A stretch of 64,000 bases of DNA from Akkermansia muciniphila (GTDB taxonomy: Bacteria; Verrucomicrobiota; Verrucomicrobiia; Verrucomicrobiales; Akkermansiaceae), in contig CAMCUY010000006.1 in the NCBI GenBank assembly GCA_945879075.1, positions 1 through 64,000 of the forward strand, read 5' to 3'. Within the stretch, counting starts at the first letter, position 1; each line of letters opens with the position of its first letter. Below the pieces are notes generated by a model. The model worked only from the letters and a program-made list of their open reading frames with translations, had not been told where the DNA came from and ran no database searches. The translations under genes and the position numbers were made by a program. Positions 51,082-60,349 of this stretch are shown one piece after another.

Positions 51082-54006
51082 TTAACTCGGGAGGGTGAAA
51101 TAGAAAGTCGCGCCTTGCCCCACTTGCCCCTCCGCCCAGACGCGGCCGCCGTGGCGCCTGACGATGCGCTGGACGAGCGCGAGCCCGACGCCGTTCCCCG
51201 GGAATTCCTCCTGGCTGTGCAGGCGCTGGAAGACCCCGAAGAGCTTGTCCACGTAGCACATGTCGAAGCCGATGCCGTTGTCTTTGACGTAGTAAATCCG
51301 CCCGCTGTTGCCGCCGTCCCACGCGCCGATCTCAATCTCGGCGACCTCGCGCTCTTTGGTGAACTTGATAGCATTGCCGATCAGGTTCACCCACACCTGC
51401 CGGATCATCGCCTCCGATCCGCGGGCGGGCGGTAGCGGGCACAGATCGAGCCGCAACCGATCGTTAGGCTCCTGCGCGGTCAACTCGTCGAATACCGATC
51501 GCGCAAGCTCCTCCATCTCAATGCCCGCCGCCTCGATGGGTTGCCGGCTGAGCCGGGAAAACGCCAACAGGTCGTCGATGAGCTGCCCCATCCGCTGCGC
51601 CTCGCCGCGGATCACGCCGAGCATCCGGCAGCCTTCTGGATCGAGCTTGGGGGCGTAGTCGGCCAGCACCATGCGCGAGAATCCATCCACCGCCCGCAGC
51701 GGTGCGCGCAGGTCATGGGAGACGGAATAGCTGAACGCCTCCAGCTCCCGGTTGGACTCGAGCAGCTCCGCGGCCTGGCGCTGGAGGTTGGCGTTGAGTT
51801 CTTGGATTTTTTTCTCCGACTGCTTGCGCTCGGTGATGTCGAGGTTGACCCCGACGATGCGCGCCGCCTCGCCGTTGGCTCCGGGGATGACTCGCTCCGC
51901 GGCTTGGATGACGCGCACGGCGTGGTCGGAAGCGCGCACGATGTGGAACTCGCGCTGGTCCTGGCCACAGGCTGCGATGGTGCGCTGCAACCGCTCTTCC
52001 TGCTCGGGAAGGTCGGCCGGCAACACCCGCGCCTGCCAGTCACGATAGGAAACCAACGCTTCCGGTGTCGCGGGCATCCCATAGATCGCGAACATCCGGG
52101 CGTCCCACCTGAGCAGGTTGCTTTTCGGGTCCCGCTCCCACACGCCGATACTTGCGGCTTCGGTGGCGAGCCGCACGCGCTCCTCGGTCTCCCGCAGCGC
52201 CTCTTCCGCGCGTTTGCGCTCGGTGATGTCGGAGCGGATCGTGATGAACTGGGCCGGCTTTCCGTCAGGACCGAGAAACGGAACGATGGTGCTGTCCACC
52301 CAGTAAATCGAGCCGTCCTTGGCGCGGTTTTTCATCTCGCCCTTCCACACCTGGCCCTTGCCGATCGTCTGCCAGAGGTCACGGATGAAGGCTTTGGGGT
52401 GATGTCCCGAATTGATGATGCGGTGATCCTGGCCGAGCAGCTCCTCGCACGAATATTTGGAAATCGTGCTGAACTTGTCGTTGGCGTAGGTGATCGCTCC
52501 GCGGGCGTCGGTGATGGCGACGATGGCGTGTTGATCCAGCGCGGCTTTGAAATCGCCGAGGGTGGCGTTGGCCGCTTGCAGTTCGGCCGTGCGCTCCGCC
52601 ACCCGCTGCTCCAGCCCTGCGGTGAGATTGCGGATTTTCTCCTCCGCCCGCTTCCGCTCGATGGCGATGCGCGTGACATCCACCGCCCGCGCGATCAGAT
52701 CCAGCTCGGCGGGGGCGGGGCGGCCGGGTTGCCGATGGTAAATACAAAAGATTCCCAGAAGCTCGCCGCCGTGATCATGAATCGGCGTGGACCAGGCGGC
52801 GCGCAAGCCGTGCTCCGCTGCCAGTTCGCGGTATTCCGCCCACAGCGGGTCGGTGAGGATGTCCGGGACGATGACCTGCCGGTCAAAATGAGCCGCCGGG
52901 CCGCACGAGGCGGCGGGCCCCGGAGTCAAGCCGTCGAAGGCGAGGTTGAACGACTCCGGCAGGCTCGGTGCCGCCGCGGATTTCAGCTGCCCGCCTTCGA
53001 GCAGGCGGGCGACACAGCGCGCGCCCTGCAGGTGCTTTTCAACGCCTAGCAGCAGTCCGTCCAGCACCTCGTGGAGCGTGGCCGGGCTGCTGATGAGTTC
53101 GAGGCCGCCTTTCTCCCAGGCTAACACCCGGGTCCCGCGCAGGCGGGTGGCCATCTCGCGGTTGAGCCGCAGCAGGCTGGAGCTGAGGAGCAGCACGCTC
53201 ACCAGCACGCCGGCCGGCAGGATGGCGAACGCGTGGCCGCCGAGCGCGCGCCGCTCCACCTCGCCCACGGCAAGTTCTTGCTGTTCCTCCACCGCCATCG
53301 CGTCGAGGCCCTTGCGGATCTCCTCGGACTTGGCCGCGCCCTCGGTGCTCATCAGCAGCGCCGCCGCTTCAAACCCCGCGTCCCGCCGGGTGTCCGCCAT
53401 CCGCCGCATGGCTCCGAGCTCCGCGGCGATCCGCGCGTCGAGCTCGCCGAGCTGCTCCTGCCGCCTTGCATGGCCCGACGTCATCTCACGCAGCTCCCGG
53501 ATGGTTTCCGCCCACTTGGAATCCCCCTTGTTGGAAATTGTGAGAAATTTCTCCTGCCCCGTGATCACGTATCCGAGCAACGCGTCCCGCGATTCATCGA
53601 TGTGGCTGCGCAGCTCGCGAATCCCGGCGATGACTTGATAGGCATGCTTCTCCCGCGCGGCGGCATCCGCCAGATTTCTCGAACTTCGTTGGGCTAACAT
53701 CGCGATGACCAGCAGTATGGCCAGTCCGCCGGCGATGCCGACGGTGCCGGCGGTGCGCCACGGACTGATCAACCAGCGCATCCCCGCGTCCCGCCAGCCG
53801 GTGCGGAGCGTCGCCAAGCCAATCACGAAGACCAGCGACGCCGTGGAAATCGACGCGACGGAAAGACCCCGATCGCTACCCGGTCCGACCGGATAAACGA
53901 ACAGCGCAACGAACAAGATCGCGCCCACAATCGCCGCCAACCCGGCGACCAACATCGTCAAGGCGCGGCCGGTCAGACGGTGGGCGGGAGCAGGCGGGGT
54001 GTCCAT
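51082..54006 (-). CDS. Membrane histidine kinase (CHASE3-like, GAF, 2 PAS, HisKA, HATPase), paralog 1
   Basis: GAF-like DRQVIVPDILTDPLWAEYRELAAEHGLRAAWSTPI; PAS repeats; FSYSVSHDLRAPLRAVDGFS H-box; NGIGFDMCYVDKLFGVFQRLH. Confidence 0.92.
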   Translation of the reverse strand: MDTPPAPAHRLTGRALTMLVAGLAAIVGAILFVALFVYPVGPGSDRGLSVASISTASLVFVIGLATLRTGWRDAGMRWLISPWRTAGTVGIAGGLAILLVIAMLAQRSSRNLADAAAREKHAYQVIAGIRELRSHIDESRDALLGYVITGQEKFLTISNKGDSKWAETIRELREMTSGHARRQEQLGELDARIAAELGAMRRMADTRRDAGFEAAALLMSTEGAAKSEEIRKGLDAMAVEEQQELAVGEVERRALGGHAFAILPAGVLVSVLLLSSSLLRLNREMATRLRGTRVLAWEKGGLELISSPATLHEVLDGLLLGVEKHLQGARCVARLLEGGQLKSAAAPSLPESFNLAFDGLTPGPAASCGPAAHFDRQVIVPDILTDPLWAEYRELAAEHGLRAAWSTPIHDHGGELLGIFCIYHRQPGRPAPAELDLIARAVDVTRIAIERKRAEEKIRNLTAGLEQRVAERTAELQAANATLGDFKAALDQHAIVAITDARGAITYANDKFSTISKYSCEELLGQDHRIINSGHHPKAFIRDLWQTIGKGQVWKGEMKNRAKDGSIYWVDSTIVPFLGPDGKPAQFITIRSDITERKRAEEALRETEERVRLATEAASIGVWERDPKSNLLRWDARMFAIYGMPATPEALVSYRDWQARVLPADLPEQEERLQRTIAACGQDQREFHIVRASDHAVRVIQAAERVIPGANGEAARIVGVNLDITERKQSEKKIQELNANLQRQAAELLESNRELEAFSYSVSHDLRAPLRAVDGFSRMVLADYAPKLDPEGCRMLGVIRGEAQRMGQLIDDLLAFSRLSRQPIEAAGIEMEELARSVFDELTAQEPNDRLRLDLCPLPPARGSEAMIRQVWVNLIGNAIKFTKEREVAEIEIGAWDGGNSGRIYYVKDNGIGFDMCYVDKLFGVFQRLHSQEEFPGNGVGLALVQRIVRRHGGRVWAEGQVGQGATFYFTLPS

Positions 54007-54346
54007 GATTCGTTCCAACGGGTTAGCAGGTGATAGGGGGGAGAGGGGGCCGCCATGAGGCGGAAATACATCCGTTTGACGGATCATCACTATCTGTCAT
54101 GAGGAACGGATGATGGCAAGAATCTTCCGCGTCATTTTTGCGCGCGGACTGACGAATCACGGGCCGCAGTCCGGGGGGATGAGTAGGCAAGCGATGAAGG
54201 CATTGGGCTTGAGGGGAGTGGACATCTTGTCCACTTGCCGATGCGCCGCGCAAGAGAAGCGCGCAAAGCTCATCCCTTTCTCTCCCCATCGTCCGGGCGG
54301 ACAAAAATGTCCGCCCCCCTTATGGCTGCCATCTCCGCGCGCCTCC

Positions 54347-55708
54347 TCAGCGGTTGCCGGCGAGGGCCATGCGGGACGAGCCGTTGGCGACGGCTTGGAA
54401 CCCGTTCTCGCCGGTGCCGGAGGCTTTTCCGGCGTGGATGTCCAGCCGCGCGATTTCCATGCCGACGAGGCAGACGTCGTCGGGAAACGCCTCGCCTTCG
54501 GCGAAGGTTTCGATCTCCGAGAAGACATCCTGCATCAGTTTGGCAAGCGGCAGGCCGGCGCGCTGCTGGATCGCCTCGCGCAGGCTTTCAACGCTGAAGG
54601 TGTCGGCGCACGAGTTCTCCACCTTGTATAGGCCGTCGGTGAAGACGAGCAGGGAATCGCCCACTTCCACCGGCAGCTCCTGGGTATGGAATTGCACCTC
54701 ATCAAACAGGCCGAGCGCGGGGCCGGAGGCGTTGGGAGTGGTGATAGGCGCCACCTCGTCGGTCGCGGCGCGCAGCAGCAGCGGGCTCGGGTGGCCGGCG
54801 TTGGCGAAGGTGAGCCGCGCGGTCGCGACGTCCACCACGACATAACAGGCGGTGGTGAAAAGGGTGGCTCCCAGCTGGCCGAGGATGCCGCGCAGCGCGT
54901 GATTCATCTTGGTGAGCAGCGCGCCGGGGTCGCCTGCCAGATCGCTGAGTTGCTCCTCAAGCGTGCGCATGATGGCGGTGACGAGCGCGGCGCGCACGCC
55001 GTGGCCCATCACGTCGCAGATGAAAATGCCGACGGCGGTGTCCGACACGCGGACGACGTTGTAATAGTCGCCGCTGACCGAGCTGGTCGGGTGGAAGATG
55101 CTAGAGAATTTCACGGCGCTTGCGGCTTGGGCCGCGCCCCGAGGGAGGGTGGGAAATTGGTTGGGCAGGAAGGTCATCTGGAGCTCGCGGGCCATTTGCA
55201 AATCCTCTTCCATCAGCGCGTTCTTCTCGCGCAGCTCGCGGGTGCGGTCCGCCACGCGCTGCTCGAGTTGTTCGTTGAGCGTGCGCAGGTCCGCCTCCGC
55301 CTTGCGGCGGGCGTTGCGCAGTTCGACTTCCCACAGCGCCCGGTCCACCGCCGGCACGAGCCGCCCGAGGCGATCTTTCAGCACGAAATCCGTCGCGCCG
55401 TTCTTGAGCAGCTCCACTGCGGTTTCCTCGCCCACGGCTCCGGAGATGACGATGACCGGCACGTCCGGGCAGCGCTCCTTGGCGATCGCGAGAGCCTGCC
55501 CGCCGTCGAAGGTCGGCAGCCGGTAATCCGCCAGAATCAGTTCCGGCTTGAATTCAAAAATGGCGCGCTCGAAGTCGGCTCCGGTCTGCACGCGGGTCGC
55601 GGTGAATTCGATCCCGCCCTGCCTGAGTTCGTGCATGATCAATTCCGAATCAATGTCGGAGTCTTCGAGTGCGAGAATACGGATTTCAGTCTTTTCAAGT
55701 GCGTTCAT
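54347..55708 (-). CDS. Receiver domain-PP2C (RsbU/SpoIIE-type) phosphatase, paralog 2
   Basis: Same architecture as paralog 1: ILALEDSDIDSELIMHELRQGGIEF...SVSGDYYNVVRVSDTAVGIFICDVMGHGVRAALVTAIM. Confidence 0.92.
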   Translation of the reverse strand: MNALEKTEIRILALEDSDIDSELIMHELRQGGIEFTATRVQTGADFERAIFEFKPELILADYRLPTFDGGQALAIAKERCPDVPVIVISGAVGEETAVELLKNGATDFVLKDRLGRLVPAVDRALWEVELRNARRKAEADLRTLNEQLEQRVADRTRELREKNALMEEDLQMARELQMTFLPNQFPTLPRGAAQAASAVKFSSIFHPTSSVSGDYYNVVRVSDTAVGIFICDVMGHGVRAALVTAIMRTLEEQLSDLAGDPGALLTKMNHALRGILGQLGATLFTTACYVVVDVATARLTFANAGHPSPLLLRAATDEVAPITTPNASGPALGLFDEVQFHTQELPVEVGDSLLVFTDGLYKVENSCADTFSVESLREAIQQRAGLPLAKLMQDVFSEIETFAEGEAFPDDVCLVGMEIARLDIHAGKASGTGENGFQAVANGSSRMALAGNR

Positions 55709-56142
55709 AATTTAATTAGGGGAGATTGATTCAGGTTTATCCAATACGAGCCCATATGGCTCACGACCTCAAGGAAGTTTTCAAAATCGACGGGCTTTAC
55801 AATAAAACTGTTGGCTCCTAACCGGTAGGCATCCGCCACGTCGCAGTCCTCGCGGGACGAGGTCAGGACCACGACGGGCAGCAGTTTCGTGCGCTCGTTG
55901 GCGCGGATCTCGCGCAGGACTTCAAGGCCGCTCACTTTCGGCAGTTTCAGGTCGAGAAGCACGACTTTAGGCGGTTTGCAGCCCCCTTCGGCCGCGCTGC
56001 CGTGCAGGAAATCAAGCGCCTCCCGGCCGTCGCAGACATGGGCCAGATGGCTAACGGGCAGGCATTCCCTGAGGGCGCGGATCGCGAGCTCCGCGTCCTG
56101 CGGATTGTCCTCGACAAGGAGAATTTCGAATTTGTTGTTCAT
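55705..56142 (-). CDS. Rcp1-like response regulator, paralog 2
   Basis: MNNKFEILLVEDNPQDAELAIRALRECLPVSHLAHVCDGREALDFLHG...KVVLLDLKLPKVSGLEVL. Confidence 0.93.
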   Translation of the reverse strand: MNNKFEILLVEDNPQDAELAIRALRECLPVSHLAHVCDGREALDFLHGSAAEGGCKPPKVVLLDLKLPKVSGLEVLREIRANERTKLLPVVVLTSSREDCDVADAYRLGANSFIVKPVDFENFLEVVSHMGSYWINLNQSPLIKL

Positions 56143-59100
56143 GAATTTTGATTAGGTAACATAAAATAAAATGTCGCGCCGCGGTTGACTTCGGCCTCGG
56201 CCCAGACGCGGCCGCCGTGGCGTTGGACGATGCGCTGGACGAGCGCGAGTCCGACGCCGGTCCCCGGGAATTCCTGCTGGCTGTGGAGGCGCTGGAAGAC
56301 TCCGAACAGCTTTTCCGCATAGCGCATGTCGAAGCCCACGCCGTTGTCTTTCACATAATAAACGCGGCCGCCGCTTTCGTCCTCTGTCACGCCGATTTCG
56401 ATCTCCGCGACCTCCCGCTCCTTGGTGAACTTGAGGGCGTTGCCGATCAGGTTGATCCACACTTGGCGGATCATCGACTGCGTGCCGAGGGCGGAGGGCA
56501 GCGGGTGCAGCTCGAAGCGCACTTGGCGCTCCGGTTCGAGCGCCAAAAGCTCGTCGCAGACCTCCTGCACCAGCGCGTGCATGTCGATCCGCGCGGACTC
56601 GATGGTCTGCCGGCCGAGCCGGGAAAAGGCGAGCAGGTCATCGATGAGCCGGCCCATCCGCTGGGCCTCGCTGCGGATCACGCCGAGCATCCGGCGGCCC
56701 TCGTCGTCGAGCTTGGGGGCGTAGTCGGTGAGGACCATCCGCGAGAATCCATCCACCGCCCGCAGCGGCGCGCGCAGGTCGTGGGAGACGGAATAACTGA
56801 AGGCCTCGAGCTCCTTGTTCGCCGCTTCAAGGGCGGCGGCGCGGCTTTCCAGCACGGCGTTGAGTTCGCGAATCCGCTCCTCCGCCAGCTTGCTCTCGGT
56901 GGAGTCGAAATTAATCCCCACCACCCGCTCCGCCTTGCCATCGGCACCCGTGATGATCATCTCGGAGGCTTGGATGACGCGCACCGCGTGGTCGGACGCG
57001 CGGGTGATCCGGAACTCGCGCTGGTCGCGGCCGCAGGTCGCGATGGTGTGCTGCAGTCGCGTCTCCTGCTCGGCGAGTTCCTCAGGCAGCAGCGCGGAAG
57101 TCCAATCCTGATAGGTCGCCCGGCCATCCGGATTTGGCGGCAGGCCGTAAATTTCGAACATCCGCGCGTCCCACTTGAGTTCGTTGGTTTTCAGGTCCCA
57201 CTCCCACACCGCGATGTCGGCCGCCTCGGCCGCCAGCCGCACGCGCTCCTCGCTCTCGTGCAGCGCCTCCTCCATCCGCTTGCGCACGCTGGTGTCGGTG
57301 CGGATGGCGATGTATTGCTGCGGCTTCCCGTCCGGGCCGAGGAAGGGGACGATGGTGCTGTTCACCCAATAGATCGAGCCATCCTTCGCGCGGTTTCGGA
57401 TTTCGCCCTTCCAAGTCCGGCCGCTGCTGATCGTCTCCCAAAGTTCGCGGAAAAAAGCTTCCGGGTGATAACCCGAATTGACGATGCGGTGGGTCCGGCC
57501 GAGCAGCTCTTCCCGCGAATATTTGGAAATCGCACAGAACCGGTCGTTGGCATAGGTGATCGTTCCTTCCGGGTCGGTGATGGCGACGATCGCGTGCTCG
57601 TCGAGCCCGTGTTTGAAATCGACGAGGGAGGCGTTGGCGGCTAGCAGCTCGGCGGTGCGCTCCTCGACCCGCCGCTCGAGGCCCACGTTGAGCTGGCGGA
57701 TTTTCTCCTCCGCCTGCTTGCGCTCGATGGCGATGCGCGTGACACGCACCGCCCGCTCGATGAGTTCCAACTCGGCGGTCGCGGGGTGGCGCGGCTCCCG
57801 ATAGTAAATCGTGAAGGTGCCGAGGACTTTCCCCTGGCTGCCGTCGATCGGCGTGGACCAGCAGGCGTGCAGGCCGTGGTGGAGCGCCAGCTCGCGGTAG
57901 TCCTTCCAGAGCGGATCGCTGCCGATGTCAGCCGTGATGACCTGCTGGTCCAGATAGGCCGCCGTGCCGCACGGGCCTGCGGCGGGACCGATGGCGCCCC
58001 CCTCGACGGCGCGGTTATATGCCTCCGGCAGGTGCGGGGCGGCGGCGAGCCGCAGGTGGGTGCCGTCCTCATCCAGCAGCAGGACCGAGCAAACCGCGCC
58101 CGGCAGCTGCTCTTCCAGGCCCAGCATCACGCCCTCCAGCATCCCGCCTAACGAGTCCACGCTGACGATCGCCTCCAAAGCGGTCTTCTCCCATGCCAGA
58201 AGCTGTTGGGCGCGCCTGCGGGCGGAGACGTCCATCACCAGGGAGGCGACCCCGGTGCAGGTTCCCTGGTCGTCGATGAGCGGCGTGTTATACCACTCGC
58301 AAAGGATCTCCGCGCCGTCCTTGCGGATGTTCTTGTTGGAGCTTCGTTCGCCGCCGCGGCGGTGGATCAAGTCCTGCCAGGTTTGATCCACGCCGCCGCG
58401 GAATTCCTCCGGCACGATGAACGACCCGTATTGGCCGGCAGCCTCCTCGGGGCTGTAGCCGAAAATCACCTGCGCCGCGGGATTCCAGCGGCCGACCCGG
58501 AAATCCATGTCCCACTCGATGGCCGCCATCGGCGTCTGTTCGAAGTGCAGTTGCAGCTTCTGGGTGGCCATCCGCAGCGCTTCCTCGGCCTGCTTGCGCT
58601 CGGTGATTTCGGAGTGGGCGACGATGGCGCCGCCGATGTCCCCGGCCGGGCGAACCACTTCCATCGTGAACCAGCGCGCGCGTCCGGGCGCGTCGCAGGG
58701 ATACTCCAGCCTGAAACGCGTCTGCTCGCCGGACAGCACAGCTGTCACTCCGGCGACCGCGGCTTGCGCGTATGGATCGCCGACGTAGCAGGCCGGGATG
58801 CAAACTTCGAGGTAATCCGCGCCGACGCCGATTTTCTCTTCGTCAGGATTGCCGTTCTCGCGGGCGAAGCGCAGCCACGGCTCGTTGACCGCAAGGATTT
58901 TCCCCGCCTTGTCCAACACCACGACGTGCGCGGGAAGGGAGTTGAGGATGCACCGCTGGAACTCCGCGCTCTCGCGCAGCACTACCTCGGCCTGTTTAAT
59001 TTCGGTGATGTCGAAGGCGGCGCCCACCAGGCCGGTGACGGTCCCGTCTCCGTCGCGCAGCGGCACTTTGTTAATCAGCAAAATCCTCGGCTCGCCGCCG

Positions 59101-60338
59101 GCGATTTGCTTCCGGATTTCCTGATTCACGATCGGGATGCCTTTCAAAACCCCTTCCTCCTCGAGGCGCAGGCGTTCGGCGACTTCCGGCGGATAGAAAT
59201 CTGCGTCGGTCTTGCCGATCAATTCCTGCGGCGAGGCCGCGCCCATGTTGGTCGCGCAGGCGCGGTTGGCTAACAAGAAGCGGCTTTCCAGGTCTTTCAC
59301 GAAGACCCAGGTGGGCAGCAAATCCACTAGGGTGCTCAACAGCTGCCGCTCGGCGGTCAGTGTCGCTTCCGCCCGCTTGCGCTCGCCGACGTCTCTCACC
59401 GTCGCCGCGAAGCTGAAGATTTCGCCATTCTTGTTCGCCACCGAGAACGGGCTGATGGTCACCGGAAAGCGCTCGCCGTTGCGCCGCATGAAGGTCAATT
59501 CAAAAATCCGCGAGCCGCCTCTCATCGTCTCGCGGAGCGCGGCTTGGATCCGCTCGTGTTCCTCCGGCGGCCAGAAGGGGTGCGGCGTTCCGGCGCCGAC
59601 GAGTTCCTCCCGTGAAAACCCGGTCATCTGGCAGAGGGACGGGTTCACATCCATGATGACGCCGGCCGGATCAAGGATCGAAAAGCCGTCCTGCATCGAG
59701 TGGATCAGGTTGTTGGAAAACTCGAGCGAGTCGCGCAGCGCCTCCTCCGCTTGCTTGCGCTCGCTGATGTCGCTGACCACCAGGCGGAGTTCCGGCGTGC
59801 CCTCGGCGTCCTGCGCGAGGGCGGCGGCGAGATGCGTCCAGACCGGAGCCATGTCGCTCTTCAGCAGGCGCAGCTCGCAGGCCTGCGGCTCGCCGCTCAC
59901 CAGCAGCCGCTTCCGCGTTTGATAGAAAATGTCCTGGTCCGCCGGCAGGATGATGCCGGAAAACTGCCGCTGGACCAGCGTGCGGCGGGCCACGCCGAGC
60001 AGGTTGGCGGCGCTGAGATTGGCCTGCTGGATCAGCCCCGGCTCGCTGAGGGTGAGATAACCGACCGGAGCCAGCTCGTAGAGGTCGAAGTAGCGCGCGC
60101 GCCCGGCGCTCAATTCCGCCTGCGTCCGCCGCAGCTCCTCGTTCTGCAACTCCAGCTCGATCTGATGGACCTGGAGCTCATGCAGCACCTTCTCTACCTC
60201 CTCCAGCGACAATCTGGCGAGCCGGGCCGGCGAGCTGGTCGTCCGTTCCCGGGAGACGGCCTCGGCCCGGCGGCGCAGCGCCTCCGCGGCGTTTGCCGGA
60301 TCGACCTTGTCAGCGGGGGATGGATTCGGGTCGGGCAT
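56139..60338 (-). CDS. Multi-PAS/GAF histidine kinase (1399 aa), paralog 2
   Basis: Repeated PAS-PAC cores, GAF, FSYSVSHDLRAPLRAVDGFSRMVLTDYAPKLDDEG, HATPase. Confidence 0.92.
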   Translation of the reverse strand: MPDPNPSPADKVDPANAAEALRRRAEAVSRERTTSSPARLARLSLEEVEKVLHELQVHQIELELQNEELRRTQAELSAGRARYFDLYELAPVGYLTLSEPGLIQQANLSAANLLGVARRTLVQRQFSGIILPADQDIFYQTRKRLLVSGEPQACELRLLKSDMAPVWTHLAAALAQDAEGTPELRLVVSDISERKQAEEALRDSLEFSNNLIHSMQDGFSILDPAGVIMDVNPSLCQMTGFSREELVGAGTPHPFWPPEEHERIQAALRETMRGGSRIFELTFMRRNGERFPVTISPFSVANKNGEIFSFAATVRDVGERKRAEATLTAERQLLSTLVDLLPTWVFVKDLESRFLLANRACATNMGAASPQELIGKTDADFYPPEVAERLRLEEEGVLKGIPIVNQEIRKQIAGGEPRILLINKVPLRDGDGTVTGLVGAAFDITEIKQAEVVLRESAEFQRCILNSLPAHVVVLDKAGKILAVNEPWLRFARENGNPDEEKIGVGADYLEVCIPACYVGDPYAQAAVAGVTAVLSGEQTRFRLEYPCDAPGRARWFTMEVVRPAGDIGGAIVAHSEITERKQAEEALRMATQKLQLHFEQTPMAAIEWDMDFRVGRWNPAAQVIFGYSPEEAAGQYGSFIVPEEFRGGVDQTWQDLIHRRGGERSSNKNIRKDGAEILCEWYNTPLIDDQGTCTGVASLVMDVSARRRAQQLLAWEKTALEAIVSVDSLGGMLEGVMLGLEEQLPGAVCSVLLLDEDGTHLRLAAAPHLPEAYNRAVEGGAIGPAAGPCGTAAYLDQQVITADIGSDPLWKDYRELALHHGLHACWSTPIDGSQGKVLGTFTIYYREPRHPATAELELIERAVRVTRIAIERKQAEEKIRQLNVGLERRVEERTAELLAANASLVDFKHGLDEHAIVAITDPEGTITYANDRFCAISKYSREELLGRTHRIVNSGYHPEAFFRELWETISSGRTWKGEIRNRAKDGSIYWVNSTIVPFLGPDGKPQQYIAIRTDTSVRKRMEEALHESEERVRLAAEAADIAVWEWDLKTNELKWDARMFEIYGLPPNPDGRATYQDWTSALLPEELAEQETRLQHTIATCGRDQREFRITRASDHAVRVIQASEMIITGADGKAERVVGINFDSTESKLAEERIRELNAVLESRAAALEAANKELEAFSYSVSHDLRAPLRAVDGFSRMVLTDYAPKLDDEGRRMLGVIRSEAQRMGRLIDDLLAFSRLGRQTIESARIDMHALVQEVCDELLALEPERQVRFELHPLPSALGTQSMIRQVWINLIGNALKFTKEREVAEIEIGVTEDESGGRVYYVKDNGVGFDMRYAEKLFGVFQRLHSQQEFPGTGVGLALVQRIVQRHGGRVWAEAEVNRGATFYFMLPNQNS

Positions 60339-60349
60339 CGAGGGGATTT

